Origin: Corydoras sp. C115
Lineage: Eukaryota > Chordata > Actinopteri > Siluriformes > Callichthyidae
Reading direction: 5' to 3'
NCBI GenBank assembly: GCA_019802505.1
Contig: JAFMOC010000038.1
Coordinates: 2,134,501 to 2,198,500 of the forward strand
Length of the DNA: 64,000 nt
The notes under the pieces were generated by a model that was given only the letters and a program-made list of their open reading frames with translations, ran no database searches and was not told the DNA's origin. Positions 1 through 11,095 of this stretch are shown here, one piece after another. Numbering within the stretch: the first letter of the stretch is position 1; each line of letters begins with the position of its first letter. The translations under genes and the position numbers were made by a program.

Positions 1-49
1 CCAGATTGGGATTGAGAGGAGAACATGCTAAACCACTAAGCCACCCGTG
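1..49 (-). repeat. SINE head fragment at window edge
   Basis: The first bases are the reverse complement of the tRNA-like head of the SINE family that fills this window (gctaaaccactaagccacc). The rest of the copy lies outside the window. Confidence 0.7.
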
Positions 50-175
50 CATAAACGTGTCAGTGTAAATTTACATGCATTTCTATTTGAATATCTGCTC
101 AGCTCGTTTTGTTTTAAGCAGCAGCAGTCTGATCATCTTATTGATAGCGGATTGAATCGAGGGCGCCATGCTTAC

Positions 176-250
176 GTTGTTCTGCTGAAAGCTTCTCGAG
201 GTGTTTCTACAGCCGAACCGAACGACATGTCTCAGCGTGAGGAGCAGCAT
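176..250 (-). CDS. cox15: Probable first coding exon of cox15 (heme A synthase), partial
   Basis: Read on the minus strand, an ATG at 250 opens 25 codons that end exactly at a strong donor (AAC|GTAAGC, donor at 175-174). The peptide begins MLLLTLRHVVRFGCRN and is rich in Arg, Leu and Ser with no acidic residue, as expected of a mitochondrial import presequence. COX15 is the inner-membrane heme A synthase needed for cytochrome c oxidase; its presequence is poorly conserved, so the sequence alone cannot name it. The name rests on position: in mammals COX15 lies head to head with CUTC, and cutc starts to the right on the opposite strand. The remaining exons would lie left of the window. It could instead be another mitochondrial gene or a chance ORF with a chance donor. 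Confidence 0.5.
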
Positions 251-289
251 TCTGCTAAAATCCTCTTCTAACTTTCAAATGTAAAGCTG

Positions 290-372
290 TATATCATTCC
301 CATTGAGGACGTGCTCAGAACCGCGCCATGTTGCTTTCGCTTTCCCCCTGACCTCTGACGTCACAAAACATG
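290..372. promoter_or_regulatory. Promoter-like segment with CRE and YY1-like motif
   Basis: This stretch, just upstream of the minus-strand exon at 176-250, has a perfect palindromic cAMP-response element TGACGTCA (about 356-363). It also has a YY1-like AACATGGCGCGG on the minus strand (about 314-325). No TATA box is obvious. It is a plausible TATA-less promoter for the leftward gene; this is inference from motifs. Confidence 0.4.
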
Positions 373-576
373 CTTTTATTTATTATTCCCAATGCAGGAG
401 TTAATATTACAATTAATAAACATCTAATATTTAAAAATCAAGACTATTACGTTACAGTCTAACACGATTAACGTGAAAACGACTTCATTTGGATGAATGT
501 ATTAAAACATCAACCTAAAAAGACAAAACTTTACTCATTTATTAGTCTTCATTACTATTCTCTACTACTGTAAATA

Positions 577-720
577 TTCATTCATTCATTATCTTCCGCT
601 TTATCCTATATTAGGGTCGCGGTGGGGTTCCCCATGCCCATCCATGGGAGAACGTTTCGGGCACCGAGCAGACACACCCAGGACAGGGCGCCAACCTTTC
701 GCTGGGCACACACTCACTCA

Positions 721-771
<51 letters not shown>

Positions 772-954
772 GGCAATTTGGAGAACTCAATTGACTTGAG
801 CCATGTTTTTGGACTGTGGGAGGAAACCGGAGAACCCGGAGGAAACCCACACGGACACGGGGAGAACATGGAAACGCCACCCAAATAGGGATTCGAACCG
901 GGAATCCCTAGAGCTGAGAGGCAAACGTGCTAACCACTAAGCCACCGTGCCGCC
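577..954 (-). repeat. tRNA-derived SINE, full length, with internal (CA)n
   Basis: Full copy in reverse orientation: (GAAT)n tail at the left, tRNA-like head (ctaagccaccgtgccgcc on the plus strand) at the right. The internal CA-rich stretch has expanded to about 24 CA repeats (722-769). Confidence 0.85.
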
Positions 955-1226
955 GTTACTGTAAATATGAATCTGAAAAGCAATCATTTTCACTTTAAGC
1001 CCCTATCCTTCCATTTAAACCCATGACAACTTCAAAAGGAAAGTAATTTTCAGGTTAAGCCAATTGTTGGCTTACAGATTTATAATGATGGCAGTAGAGA
1101 GTACTAATAAAGGTAATGAATGAGTAAAGTTTGGTCTGTCTAGGTTGATTGTTTAATAAATCAATCTAATCCACGTTAAGCGTTTTAGACTGTCCAAATA
1201 TTCCTACTCGTTCGATATCTTATATT

Positions 1227-1582
1227 ATTCATTCATTCATTCATTCATTATCTCCCGCTTTATCCTCTGTTGGGGTCGCGGTGGGGTTCCCCATGCCCAT
1301 CCAGGGAAGAACGTCTCGGGCGCTGGGCAGATAGACCCAGGACAGGGCGCCAATCCAACGCTGGGCACACACTCACTCACACAGACACACTCTATATGGG
1401 GCAATTTTGAGAATTCAATTAACTTGATCCATGTTTTTGGACTGTGGGAGGAAACCGGAGAACCCGGAGGAAACCCACGCAGACACGGGGAGAACATGGA
1501 AACTCCACCCAGATGGGGATTCGAACCGGGAATCCCTAGCGCTGAGAGGCGAACGTGCTAACCACTGAGCCACCGTGCCGCC
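1227..1582 (-). repeat. tRNA-derived SINE, full length (copy A of duplication)
   Basis: Reverse-oriented full copy with (GAAT)n tail at 1227-1250 and head ending at 1582. It is very similar to the copy at 1965-2315, as expected if both arose by segment duplication. Confidence 0.85.
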
Positions 1583-1964
1583 GTTACTGTAAATATGATT
1601 CTGAAAAGCAATCATTTTCACTTTAAGCCCCTATCCTTCCATTTAAACCCATGACCAGGAATTGACTTAATGTGGCTTAATGCATTACATCATCTACCAA
1701 GAAAGACCAAACTACTCATTTATCACACTTTATTAGTACTCTCTGCTACTGTAATTTTGAATCTATACTCCAAAAGGAAAGTAATTTTCGCGTTAAGCCA
1801 ATTGTTGGCTTACAGATTTATAATGATGGCAGTAGAGAGTACTAATAAAGGTAATGAATGAGTAAAGTTTGGTCTGTCTAGGTTGATTGTTTAATAAATC
1901 AATCTAATCCACGTTAAGCATTTTAGACTGTCCAAATATTCCTACTCGTTCGATATCTTATATT

Positions 1965-2315
1965 ATTCATTCATTCATTCATTATCTCCCGCTTTATCCT
2001 CTATTAGGGTCGCGGTGGGGTTCCCCATGCCCATCCAGGGGAGAACATCTCGGGCGCTGGGCAGATAGACCCAGGACAGGGCACCAATCCATCGCTGGGC
2101 ACACACTCACTCACACAGACACACTCTATATGGGGCAGTTTGGAGAATTCAATTGACTTGATCCATGTTTTTGGACTGTGGGAGGAAACCGGAGAACCCG
2201 GAGGAAACCCACGCAGACACGGGGAGAACATGGAAACTCCACCCAGATGGGGATTCGAACCAGGAATCCCTAGTGCTGAGAGGAGAACGTGCTAACCACT
2301 AAGCCACCGTGCCGC
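1965..2315 (-). repeat. tRNA-derived SINE, full length (copy B of duplication)
   Basis: Second SINE of the tandem duplication, same orientation and same left flank (cgatatcttatatt) as the copy at 1227. Confidence 0.85.
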
Positions 2316-2429
2316 ATCTTATATTATATTTAAGTTATATTTACATGTTAACGTTTCTATTGCTAAAGGGATCCTCCTAGTTTCAGGCCATGTGCGTGTT
2401 CAATTTAAACCATTCTTAATCGTGTAGGG

Positions 2430-2576
2430 CGCTTCATAGAGGCCACTAGACGCCACTATTTCGTCACTATAGTGCACAAACACAAAATCAACAAAGCGTG
2501 GATTGGGATCGAGCCGAACGTCGACTTGGGTGTTCAGACAGAAACGGTGTTCGGGGCTGATGTGAAACCAAACAAG
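2430..2576 (+). promoter_or_regulatory. cutc: Probable cutc promoter and non-coding leader exon
   Basis: SINE-free sequence ending in a good donor (AACAAG|GTAACT, exon end 2576). The first coding exon of cutc begins with a splice acceptor one base before its ATG (tttgtag|G-ATG at 4176-4178), so an upstream leader exon is required. If joined here, the frame of that ATG meets an in-frame TGA in the leader, which supports initiation at 4178. The transcription start is not determinable by eye. Confidence 0.5.
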
Positions 2577-3030
2577 GTAACTAACATAAATTACTCTGAA
2601 GTTATTTCCTTACATGAGCAGCGTATATGGCAATAAAATCGTATCGTGTTTCGAAACGTACATGAATTATGTCATTTTGAAATCACTTTAGATGAAAATG
2701 CAGGGCGACCGTGTGGCATTTTAACTTGGCTAGCTAACCAAAGCAAACAGCTCTGCTCCTGACTTTAAACTTTACTTATTTTTTTATCACGTCTTTCGAA
2801 TATCAGTTGCGATACAATAGAAATCTTTAGAAATGCAACCAGAGTTTACACTAAAAACGTACTAACGAAGTGAATGGCGTTCCTGGTTCGCGACTTGCGC
2901 TGCATGTAGACACAAAATTATTATTAGAAAAACTATAAACACGTCACTGTATTATCTTTACATTTAACTTCCGTGCCATCGTGCATTTTGCACTGTGATA
3001 GCATGTCATTTAAGAATGTTCCCATAAGAC

Positions 3031-3367
3031 ATTCATTCATTCATTCATTCATTATCTCCCACTTTATCCTCTATTAGGGTTGCGGTGGGGTTCCCCATGC
3101 CCATCCAGGGGAGAACATCTCGGGCGCTGGGCAGATAGACCCAGGACAGGGCGCCAATCCATCACTGGACACACACACAGTCACACAGACACACTCTATA
3201 TGGGTCAATTTTGAGAATTCGATTGACTTGATCCATGTTTTTGGACTGTGGGAGGAAACCGGAGAACCCGGAGGAAACCCACGCAGACACGGGGAGAACA
3301 TGGAAACTCCACCCAGATGGGGATTCGAACCGGGAATCCCTAGTGCTGAGAGGCGAACGTGCTAACC
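3031..3367 (-). repeat. SINE, 5'-truncated, with target-site duplication
   Basis: Reverse-oriented copy missing the tRNA head. It is flanked by cataagac (3023-3030 and 3368-3375), matching target-primed insertion of an incomplete copy. Confidence 0.8.
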
Positions 3368-3537
3368 CATAAGACAATGTGTGATAATTGTGCTATTTTA
3401 TTTTAATTATTGTGGCATGAAAAGACCTTTTTCATAGTCAGTGTTTTTAATTTCTTGCTGAATAAGTTAAGTAAAAGCAAGCACGCGGCAGACAAATCAT
3501 GTCATTGTAAAATTACCAAATTTTTGTCAAAGATTTA

Positions 3538-3826
3538 GGTTGCTTAGTGGTTTAGTGGTTAACACATCTACCTTTCAGCGCTGGGGATCCAGGTTTGAGT
3601 CCCAATCTGGGTTGAGTTTCCATGTTCTCCCCCATGTCCGCATGGGTTTTCATCCAGGCTTTCCGGTTTTCACCCACAGTCCAAAAAATTGCCCCATATA
3701 GGGTGTGTTTGTCTGTATGAGTGAGTGTGCCCAGTGATAGATTGGTGCCTTGTCCTGGGTGGAATCTGCCCAGCGCCCGAAACGTTCTACCCTTGATGGG
3801 CATGGGCAACCCCCCGCCCCCCTATG
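3538..3826 (+). repeat. SINE, degenerate copy
   Basis: Forward copy of the same family with many substitutions; A-box and B-box regions are recognisable (gcttagtggtttagtgg, gtttgagtccc) and the tail is lost. Confidence 0.7.
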
Positions 3827-4177
3827 GCAATAACAAGACATGGATGCCTTAATGCTTGCTATTCTTAATATACGTACAGCATCCAAGATGAAGTGATGAC
3901 TTTTCCAAACCAATCACTGAGATAATGTTAAAAAAAAAAAAAAAAAGTCCAATAAGAGAACACAATACACATGGTAACCGGGTAAAACACAAGTTGATGT
4001 AAATGAAGTTTAAAATTCTTTTTAGAAATGTAAGGCATGGAAGCTACATTCTTAGGGTTTAAAGAGGAGCATGACATTTTGGCTTGACATAAGTTTAAAT
4101 AAAAAAATAAAAAAAAACTAAAAACTGATATTTGTATGAGTTTTTCACCCATTATTTTGTGTGTCTCATTTTGTAGG

Positions 4178-5807
4178 ATGGCAGACGGATTCTTGATGGA
4201 GGTATGTGTGGATTCAGTTGAGTCTGCGATAAATGCAGAAAGGGGAGGTATAATAGCAATATGTGTGTTTTTCACTTACAAATAAATTATTTTGAATGAG
4301 GTTCCATAACTCTCATATGGTGTTTGAGCAATCTTAAAAAAAATTTATAAAAGAAAAAAAGAAAAAACTTCTTTAACCGTTACTCAAAATCTGAATGCAG
4401 GTGCAGGTCGTATCGAACTCTGTTCCAGTTTACTGGAAGGTGGCATCACACCCAGTATCGGTAAGTACAACAATAACATTTTATCATCTAGGAAAAACTC
4501 AAACACAGTCACGTTGTCCACATTAGACTCTACTGTTTCGTAAACTTGAAATGTTTTCTAAATTTGATCTTTCTATTAAAGTGTCTTTAAAAACAAAATG
4601 TAACAGCTGTCTGTTTAAAGGGTTTTAAAAGTTTCTGTATGTTTATAATAATCTTCTACCAAATTTACTGTATTAAAATATATTTGGCTGAGAATTTAGA
4701 GATAACAATACTATTTATGTGCTTTTTGCTTTGTTTTAAAGAAGGAAACTTCCCAATTCCTCATTAATCAAGCATTAATCATTTTCATGTTTTTTTTTAA
4801 TTTGTGAGTATATGTACATTATTCTAAAAGAATGTTCTTGTTTTTTTTGGGTCAGGTTTGCTGCAGGTAGTTAAAGAGAATGTGCAGATCCCTGTGTATG
4901 TGATGATCAGACCTCGTGGAGGTGACTTCCTTTACAGTGAGAGGGAAGTGGAGGTAATGAAAAGAGACATAGAGCTGATGAAGAGACATGGGGCTGATGG
5001 ACTAGTGCTAGGAGCGCTGACTGAAGATGGACGTGTTGATGCTGAGCTATGCATGGAGCTGCTGGGTAAGTCATTTGGTCTGGATGTGATTTTGGAGGAA
5101 CAATGGAGCAGTTTAATCAGAGGCAGGCAGGCAAACTGCATACTTGTAAGCCGCTTTGAATGAAAGTGTTTGCAATTTGAAAAATGTTGCTCATGACTTT
5201 GGTCCAAGTTTGAAAATGGAAAATAGATCTATATTTTACATACTTTAATATTTGTGCTTGTAGGAGAAATTGTAAATAATAATTATAACTGTTTTGCTTA
5301 AACCTTAAATCTCTTCTCTTTTAGCTGCATGTCGTCCTTTGCCAGTAACATTTCACAGAGGTAAATTAATTTTGTTTTCAAAAAATGCTTTGCTCAGATT
5401 TGAAACAAACAAAAATATTAGTAAAATCCTGTTATTTTAAAATTTATTTGAAAGTATTTTACAAATGATGTATCTCTGTGCACTGCAGCATTCGACATGG
5501 TGCACGATCCATTAATTGCTTTAGAAACTCTGATATCTCTGGGATTTGAGAGAATTTTGACCAGTGGCTGTGACAGCACCGCATTGGAAGGATTACCAGT
5601 CATAAAACGCCTCACAGAACAGGTTATCCATTTCAATTTACCATATCCTAACTGTATTATAAATGCTCCTAAATTTATGTTATATAATTATAATTAAAAA
5701 CAGCACAGCACAGATGTTTTTTTTTATTTTTATATCTTCACATTAAAATTACTCATTCAAACATCAGCATCACCATAATTATCACATTTAATTGATTTAT
5801 TTAGTTG

Positions 5808-5839
<32 letters not shown>

Positions 5840-7600
5840 TAAATGGCTGTTTTATTAAAGACACCTGCACGAACAGCATAAGTTTCTCTGGATGGATCTC
5901 TTTAAATGCATGTCCCTGGAGTAAAGCATACACTCATGGAAGCAAGTTGTCTATAGATCAGTAAATCCACATTAGAACTGAAACTGAGCGTATGAGCGGC
6001 AAGTATTTTAAAAAAAAAAAGCTTACCCTTATGATGAGTTCTTGTGAAACAGTGTGGAAGAGTGTACCAAAAGTGCTTTGACCGAGGGGGGGGGTTCAGC
6101 AAATGTGGCTCCTGAAAAGATAAACTTGTTAACCAAATGGGATCAGAGAAAAGTTAACAAGCAGGCAGAAAACTACAGTCAAATATTAGACCAGTGATTT
6201 AATCAACATGTCTGCCTGCACAAGATCAGCAGCTTCATGCACAACCCTGTCTCAGGTTCGATATGAAAAAGCAGTTAGTGTTGCTTTGTGATGCAGGTGG
6301 CATTTGCACAGTACCTCAGATTCGAATGTGTAAATGATAAAATTACAGCAAAAAAACATTGTCTGTGATCTGCTATTCATCTGTCAATGTTTTATTTTTT
6401 GTAACAGGCAAAAGACAGAATCATTATAATGCCAGGTAAGAAGAATGTTTATTTTACGTTGTAAACATCTGCATATACAAATAAAGCATTAAGTAAGGTA
6501 AAGCTATATGATTTGATTTGACAAATTTGGTGAGGCCCCCAGCACTGCCACTGCTGAGTCAAATAATAAGATGCAAAAATAAAAAAAGTATTCGGTTTCT
6601 CAATATTAAATCAGCAGAACTCTTAATACGTTTCTCAAAACACAATTTAAATTACAGTGTATAGACAGATGCCTGTTTCATCGCCATCAACAAAGAAATT
6701 GTGCTACAGTAACTACAAACCATGTGTTTGATACTTTATATAGCTTCCCTTTACCAACAAAGCAGAAGTTACTTTTGATTAAAGCATGTCATATGAGGCT
6801 GGGAAATACAGAGCACAGATTCTATGTTTGAACTTTGGACTTGTTTGGTATCTGTCTGTGCATCTCAGATGCATTAGCAAGCTTTGAATTGTACTTTTGA
6901 ACAGTTCGCCTTTAACAACCAAGCCTGTGATCTGGTGCTGTCCTCCAAAATCTCAAAAAAAAAAACATTTAAAATAAACTATCCTGGATTATTGCTTGAA
7001 AGTTTAGACCCTTAACTTGTATATGTATAGATAAGATATATATTTTTTAATTACTTCCATTTTGTTTTCAATATTTTTAGCTTCATCAGAGGTTATAATT
7101 TGGGCTGAACACTGAGTCAGTATTTAACTAGACCTTTTGGGAATGTATTTCCATGTTTGCACACAAATGTGGTTTATGCTTCTGACAAAGTTATTAACTT
7201 ACGACATATAATGATCTTTTCCTAATGTAACTGTCTAAACAGAATCTAGGACAACTTTATTTAATACTATATTTTAATCTCTCTTTGCAGGTGGCGGCAT
7301 CACTGAGCGCAACGTTCATAGGATTTTGGAGGGTTCTGGAGCCCAAGAGTTCCACTGTTCTGCGCGTTCCAGTAAAGACTCAGCCATGAAATTTAGGTTT
7401 GTTCAAACATTAATTTAAAGCACTAAATTACGGAACCTTGCTGATACAGTGGGGGCTTATTATTTCTACATTTTGTGTCTTTCTACAGGAACACCAGCGT
7501 TTGTATGAGTGCCTCACTTACTGCGTCTGAATATTCTTTTAAGGTGACCGATGTGGGCAAAGTGCGCACCATAAACGCTATTGCCAAAAATATCCTGTAG
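4178..7600 (+). CDS. cutc: Copper homeostasis protein CutC homolog
   Basis: Coding exons: 4178-4247, 4401-4460, 4856-5065, 5325-5360, 5489-5622, 6408-6435, 7291-7396, 7489-7600. All junctions are GT-AG and keep frame, giving 251 codons and a TAG stop. CutC proteins are TIM-barrel proteins linked to copper handling; the vertebrate protein binds Cu(I), but its exact role is unsettled. Conserved blocks seen are FLMEVCVDSVESA near residue 4, IPVYVMIRPRGGDF about 58-71, ADGLVLGALTEDG, VTFHRAFDMV, GFERILTSGCDS, the loop MPGGGIT, and the C-terminus NAIAKNIL. The start is set by the acceptor just before the ATG; it gives a shorter N-terminus than the human protein (about 273 residues). Introns hold AT-rich sequence and minor repeats. 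A microexon of 28 nt lies at 6408. Confidence 0.95.
5745..6110. repeat. Microsatellite and transposon-end-like repeat in cutc intron
   Basis: (TA)n runs into (CA)n at about 5809-5839. This is followed by aaatggctgttttattaaag, which resembles the end of a common fish repeat (compare cttaataaagtggccagtg at 63709). The remainder of the 785-bp intron shows nothing recognisable. Confidence 0.4.
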
Positions 7601-7678
7601 TTGCACTGTAAAAAAGACCGACTCTGGGATACGGGTCTTGCTGAAACTGTAGTGTTTTAGCTTTCAGATAGATTTTCA

Positions 7679-7684
7679 AATAAA
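7679..7684 (+). terminator. cutc: Candidate polyadenylation signal of cutc
   Basis: AATAAA lies 79 bases after the cutc stop codon and is the first such hexamer downstream. This gives a short 3' UTR. Confidence 0.6.
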
Positions 7685-8100
7685 AAAAGAAATCAGCTTT
7701 ATAACTGTTATATCATTTTAAATTGTCTCCCTGTTTCTTTTGCTACATTTGGCTACTTCATGCTGTCAAGGACAGATCACACTGGAAGCCCTTCCTGATG
7801 CATCCTTTTTATTTATCCATGCCAAAAAATAAAAATAATAAAAGCAAACATTTAAGGAAACACCTTGTTAATAGGTGAGGTCAACAGAATGATCAGACTG
7901 TTTGTAGTTGGCTGAAAGGCCTTAACCTGTATTAGAACAATATTGCTATGAAGTGCTTAATAACAGGAATGTATTTTCTTGCTAGTGCTGCCTCAGCTTG
8001 CTGTTTCTGGGTTCAGGCTCAGAACATTGAAGCTTTAAGACCATGTACAATTCTAAAAAATGTACTATGCTATATAAATAAATAAGCTTGAACATCTACA

Positions 8101-8452
8101 GGCGGCACGGTGGCTTAGTGGTTAGCACGTTCGCCTCTCAGCACTAGGGATTCCCAGTTCGAATCCCCATCTGGGTGGAGTTTCCATGTTCTCCCCGTGT
8201 CTGCGTGGGTTTCCTCCGGGTTCTCCGGTTTCCTCCCACAGTCCAAAAACATGGATCAAGTCAATTGAATTCTCCAAATTGCCCCATATAGAGTGTGTCT
8301 GTGTGAGTGAGTGTGTGCCCAGCGATGGATTGGCGCCCTGTCCTGGGTCTATCTGCCCAGCGCCCGAGATGTTCTCCCCTGGATGGGCATGGGGAACCCC
8401 ACCGCGACCCTAATAGAGGATGAAGCGGGAGATAATGAATGAATGAATGAAT
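8101..8452 (+). repeat. SINE, intact full-length reference copy
   Basis: Complete forward copy: tRNA head with A box and B box (8101-8175), conserved body, and (GAAT)n tail. It is flanked by a perfect 11-bp target duplication gaacatctaca (8090-8100 and 8453-8463). It is a good reference for the family. Confidence 0.92.
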
Positions 8453-8757
8453 GAACATCTACAAGGTGGAGCATACAGGTAGGTCTTGTCCAAATGTATC
8501 GATGTAACACATAAGACATTCACACCCACAAATAAAGCGCAGGACATTCTTGTTAAACGGTGGATGCTCTAGCCACTGCACCAAATCAACACATTCTAAC
8601 ACCGCCACCACCAAACAAAAGTGTAACTGCAGTGACAACAATCATCCATGGTTCTGATTGTAAAGTGGACTAACAAAACAAGTAAAAGAGATGGATTTCA
8701 GTCTGTAGAACTACAACGTGCCAAATAAAACTGCTAAAAATGGACAAGTGTATAAAT

Positions 8758-9000
8758 GGGGCTTAGTGGTTAGCAGGTCCGCCTCAGTGCTGGGGATCCA
8801 GGTTTGAGTCTAGACCTGTGTGCGTGTGGGTTTCCTCCAGGTTCTCCGATTTCCTCCCACAGTCCAAAAACATAGATTCACGGTAACATAGTTGCTCTAA
8901 AATTCCCCATATAGTGTCTGTACCCAGCATTGGATGCCCAGCACCTGAAATGTTCTCTCCTTGATGGGTATGGGGTAACCCTAGTATCACATTAAATTAA
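8758..9000 (+). repeat. SINE, degenerate copy
   Basis: Forward copy with internal deletions: head gcttagtggttagcagg, body tcctcccacagtccaaaaac, decayed tail. Confidence 0.7.
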
Positions 9001-9114
9001 AGATAATGATTGAATAAGTATAGAAATAAGGATCTAAACCTTGTAAATGTGAGTAAAAGCTTATACAGCTTAAATATCCCATTGACAGTATGTTGCCAAC
9101 CAGCTGTTACATTT

Positions 9115-9290
9115 CGTTGTGTGGTTAGGGTGTTGGGTTATCAATCTGAAGGTTGTGCGTTCAAATCCCAGGACCACTGGGATAAGTTACCCAATATAGG
9201 TTCTTAAACGTCATTGCTCCAAAGTTGCTGTATCAACCCTGTGTTCCGACCCCAAGCATCAAGTTGGGATACTTGTCACTTTGGATTAAT
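9115..9290 (+). repeat. Second type of tRNA-derived repeat (fragment)
   Basis: A tRNA-like promoter is visible (ggttagggtgttgggttatc and B box gttcaaatccc). The body differs from the main SINE family and is typical of other fish tRNA SINEs. It lies directly left of the nested SINE block. Confidence 0.45.
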
Positions 9291-9293
9291 GAA

Positions 9294-10592
9294 CCAATGT
9301 AATGTATTCATTCATTCATTCATTCATTCATTATAAGCCGCTTTATCCTCTATTAGGGTCGTGGTGGGGTTCCCCATGCCCATCCAGGGGAGAACGTCTC
9401 GGGCGCTGGGCAGATAGACCCAGGACAGGGCGCCAATCCATCGCTGGGCACACACTCACTCACTCAAGCACACTCTATATGGGGCAATTTGGAGAACTCA
9501 ACTGACTTGAGCAGCACGGTGGCTTAGTGATTAGCATGTTCGCCTCTCAGCGCTAGGGATTCCCGGTTCGAATCCCCATCTGGGTGGTGTTCTCCCCGTG
9601 TCCGCGTGGGTTTCCTCCGGGTTCTCCGGTTTCCTCCCACAGTCCAAAAACATGGATCAAGTCAATTGAGTTCTCCAAATCGCCCCATATAGAGTGTGTG
9701 TGTTTGTGTGAGTAAGTGTATGCCCAGCGATGGATTGGCGCCCTGTCCTGGGTCTACCTGCCCAGCGCCCGAGACGTTCTCCCCTGAATGGGCATGGGGA
9801 ACCCCACCGCGACCCTAACAGAGAATAAAGCGGGAGATAATGAACGAACAATTGACTTGATCTATGTTGATCTGGGTGTTCTCCCCGTGTCCGCGTGGGT
9901 TTCCTCCGGGTTCTCCGGTTTCCTCCCACAGTCCAAAAACATGGATCAAGTCAATTGAGTTCTCCAAATCGCCCCATATAGAATGTGTGTGTCTGTATAG
10001 AGTGTGTATGTGTGCGTGTCTGTGTGAATGAGTGTATGCCCAGCGATGGATTGGCGCCCTGTCCTGGGTCTATCTGCCCAGCGCCCGAGACATTCTCCCC
10101 TGGATGGGCATGGGGAACCCCACCGCGACCCTGATAGAGGATAAAGCGTGAGATAATGAACGAACAATTGACTTGATCTGGGTGGTGTTCTCCCCGTGTC
10201 CGCGTGGGTTTCCTCCGCCCCATATAGAATGTGTGTGTCTGTATAGAGTGTGTATGAGTGTCTGTGTTTTGCGTGTCTGTGTGAATGAGTGTATGCCCAG
10301 CGATGGATTGGCGCCCTGTCCTGGGTCTACCTGCCCAGCGCCCGAGACGTTCTCCATGGGGAACCCCACTGCGACCCTAACAGAGGATAAAGCGGGAGAT
10401 AATGAACGAACAATTGACTTGATCCATGTTTTTGGACTGTGGGAGGAAACCCAGAACCCGGAGGAAACCTACGCAGACACAGGGAGAACATGGAACCTCC
10501 ACCCAGATGGGGATTCGAACCGGGAATCCCTAGCGCTGAGGTGAACTAGGGATAACGTGCTAACCACCAAGCCACCGTGCCCAATGTAATGT
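9294..10592. repeat. Nested and tandemly amplified SINE block bounded by a perfect target duplication
   Basis: Outer target duplication ccaatgtaatgt at 9294-9305 and 10581-10592. The outer SINE is reverse (9306-9510 and 10423-10580). A forward SINE (9511-9848) has inserted into it with duplication caaytgacttga (9499-9510 and 9849-9860). The distal part of the insert is then repeated twice more, 9861-10176 (316 bp) and 10177-10422 (246 bp), each unit ending in caattgacttga. The amplified units carry internal deletions and extra gtgtgtctgt repeats. Confidence 0.88.
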
Positions 10593-10789
10593 AATGCTGG
10601 GTAAATAAAGGCAGGTTCTATTAACAGCCCCATGATTTCCTGAGCATCAGGGGGGTTTTAAAGCCACAGTATTGGGATCTTTTTCAGGCATGGACAGCTG
10701 ACGGAGTTTGCTGGGTAAGTTATGGGAGGCAGGTTGAGGGTTGCAGCCGGTGGAGCGCATGGGAGGGGTCTGCTGCTCTGGATCGCAGT

Positions 10790-11095
10790 GCGTGTAATGT
10801 AACACCGTAGTCACGCCGTCCCCGCCCAGCGCCAGATAGGTGCCTGGAACAGGCGCGCGTCTCATGACGGCCAGCCTCGCCCCCCGCGTTCTCCGAGCGG
10901 GGGCAAGAACATGCCCGAGAGCGGGCTGCAATCCGCCTGCAAGTTCCTCACCCAAGTCTGACAGGATCCGCGTTCTCCACACAGCGCGTATGGATGTGCG
11001 TCCCGGAGAATCGCGCAACGTTTGCGGACAGCGCAGGGAGACGAGCTGAAAGGCGGCTTTCTGCTCCATCGCCGTTGTGGACTCTTCCCACTGTT
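10790..11095 (+). promoter_or_regulatory. fam184b: GC-rich promoter and 5' UTR region of fam184b
   Basis: A CpG-rich island (cgcgtctcatgacgg through cgcgcaacgtttgcgg) in otherwise AT-rich DNA directly precedes the fam184b start. No TATA box is apparent. The 5' UTR contains an in-frame ATG at 10994 with no stop before 11096. Confidence 0.6.

Larger units (their letters stand above)
955..2315. repeat. Tandem duplication of a SINE plus unique flank
   Basis: The segment starting gttactgtaaatatgaatct at 955 recurs at 1583, and the segment starting at 1034 (aaaaggaaagtaattttc) recurs at 1772. Each copy is followed by a full SINE (1227-1582 and 1965-2315). The repeat distance is 628 bp on one side and 738 bp on the other because the second copy carries about 110 extra bases in the middle. 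No gene is seen in it. Confidence 0.85.

Noticed and set aside
3928..4275. 115-residue minus-strand ORF next to cutc exon 1
   Set aside because: Starts in a poly(A) context, is low complexity and overlaps cutc coding sequence antisense.
8101..8175. Possible tRNA genes (A and B boxes) at SINE heads
   Set aside because: No complete cloverleaf follows; the boxes are the internal promoter of the SINE.
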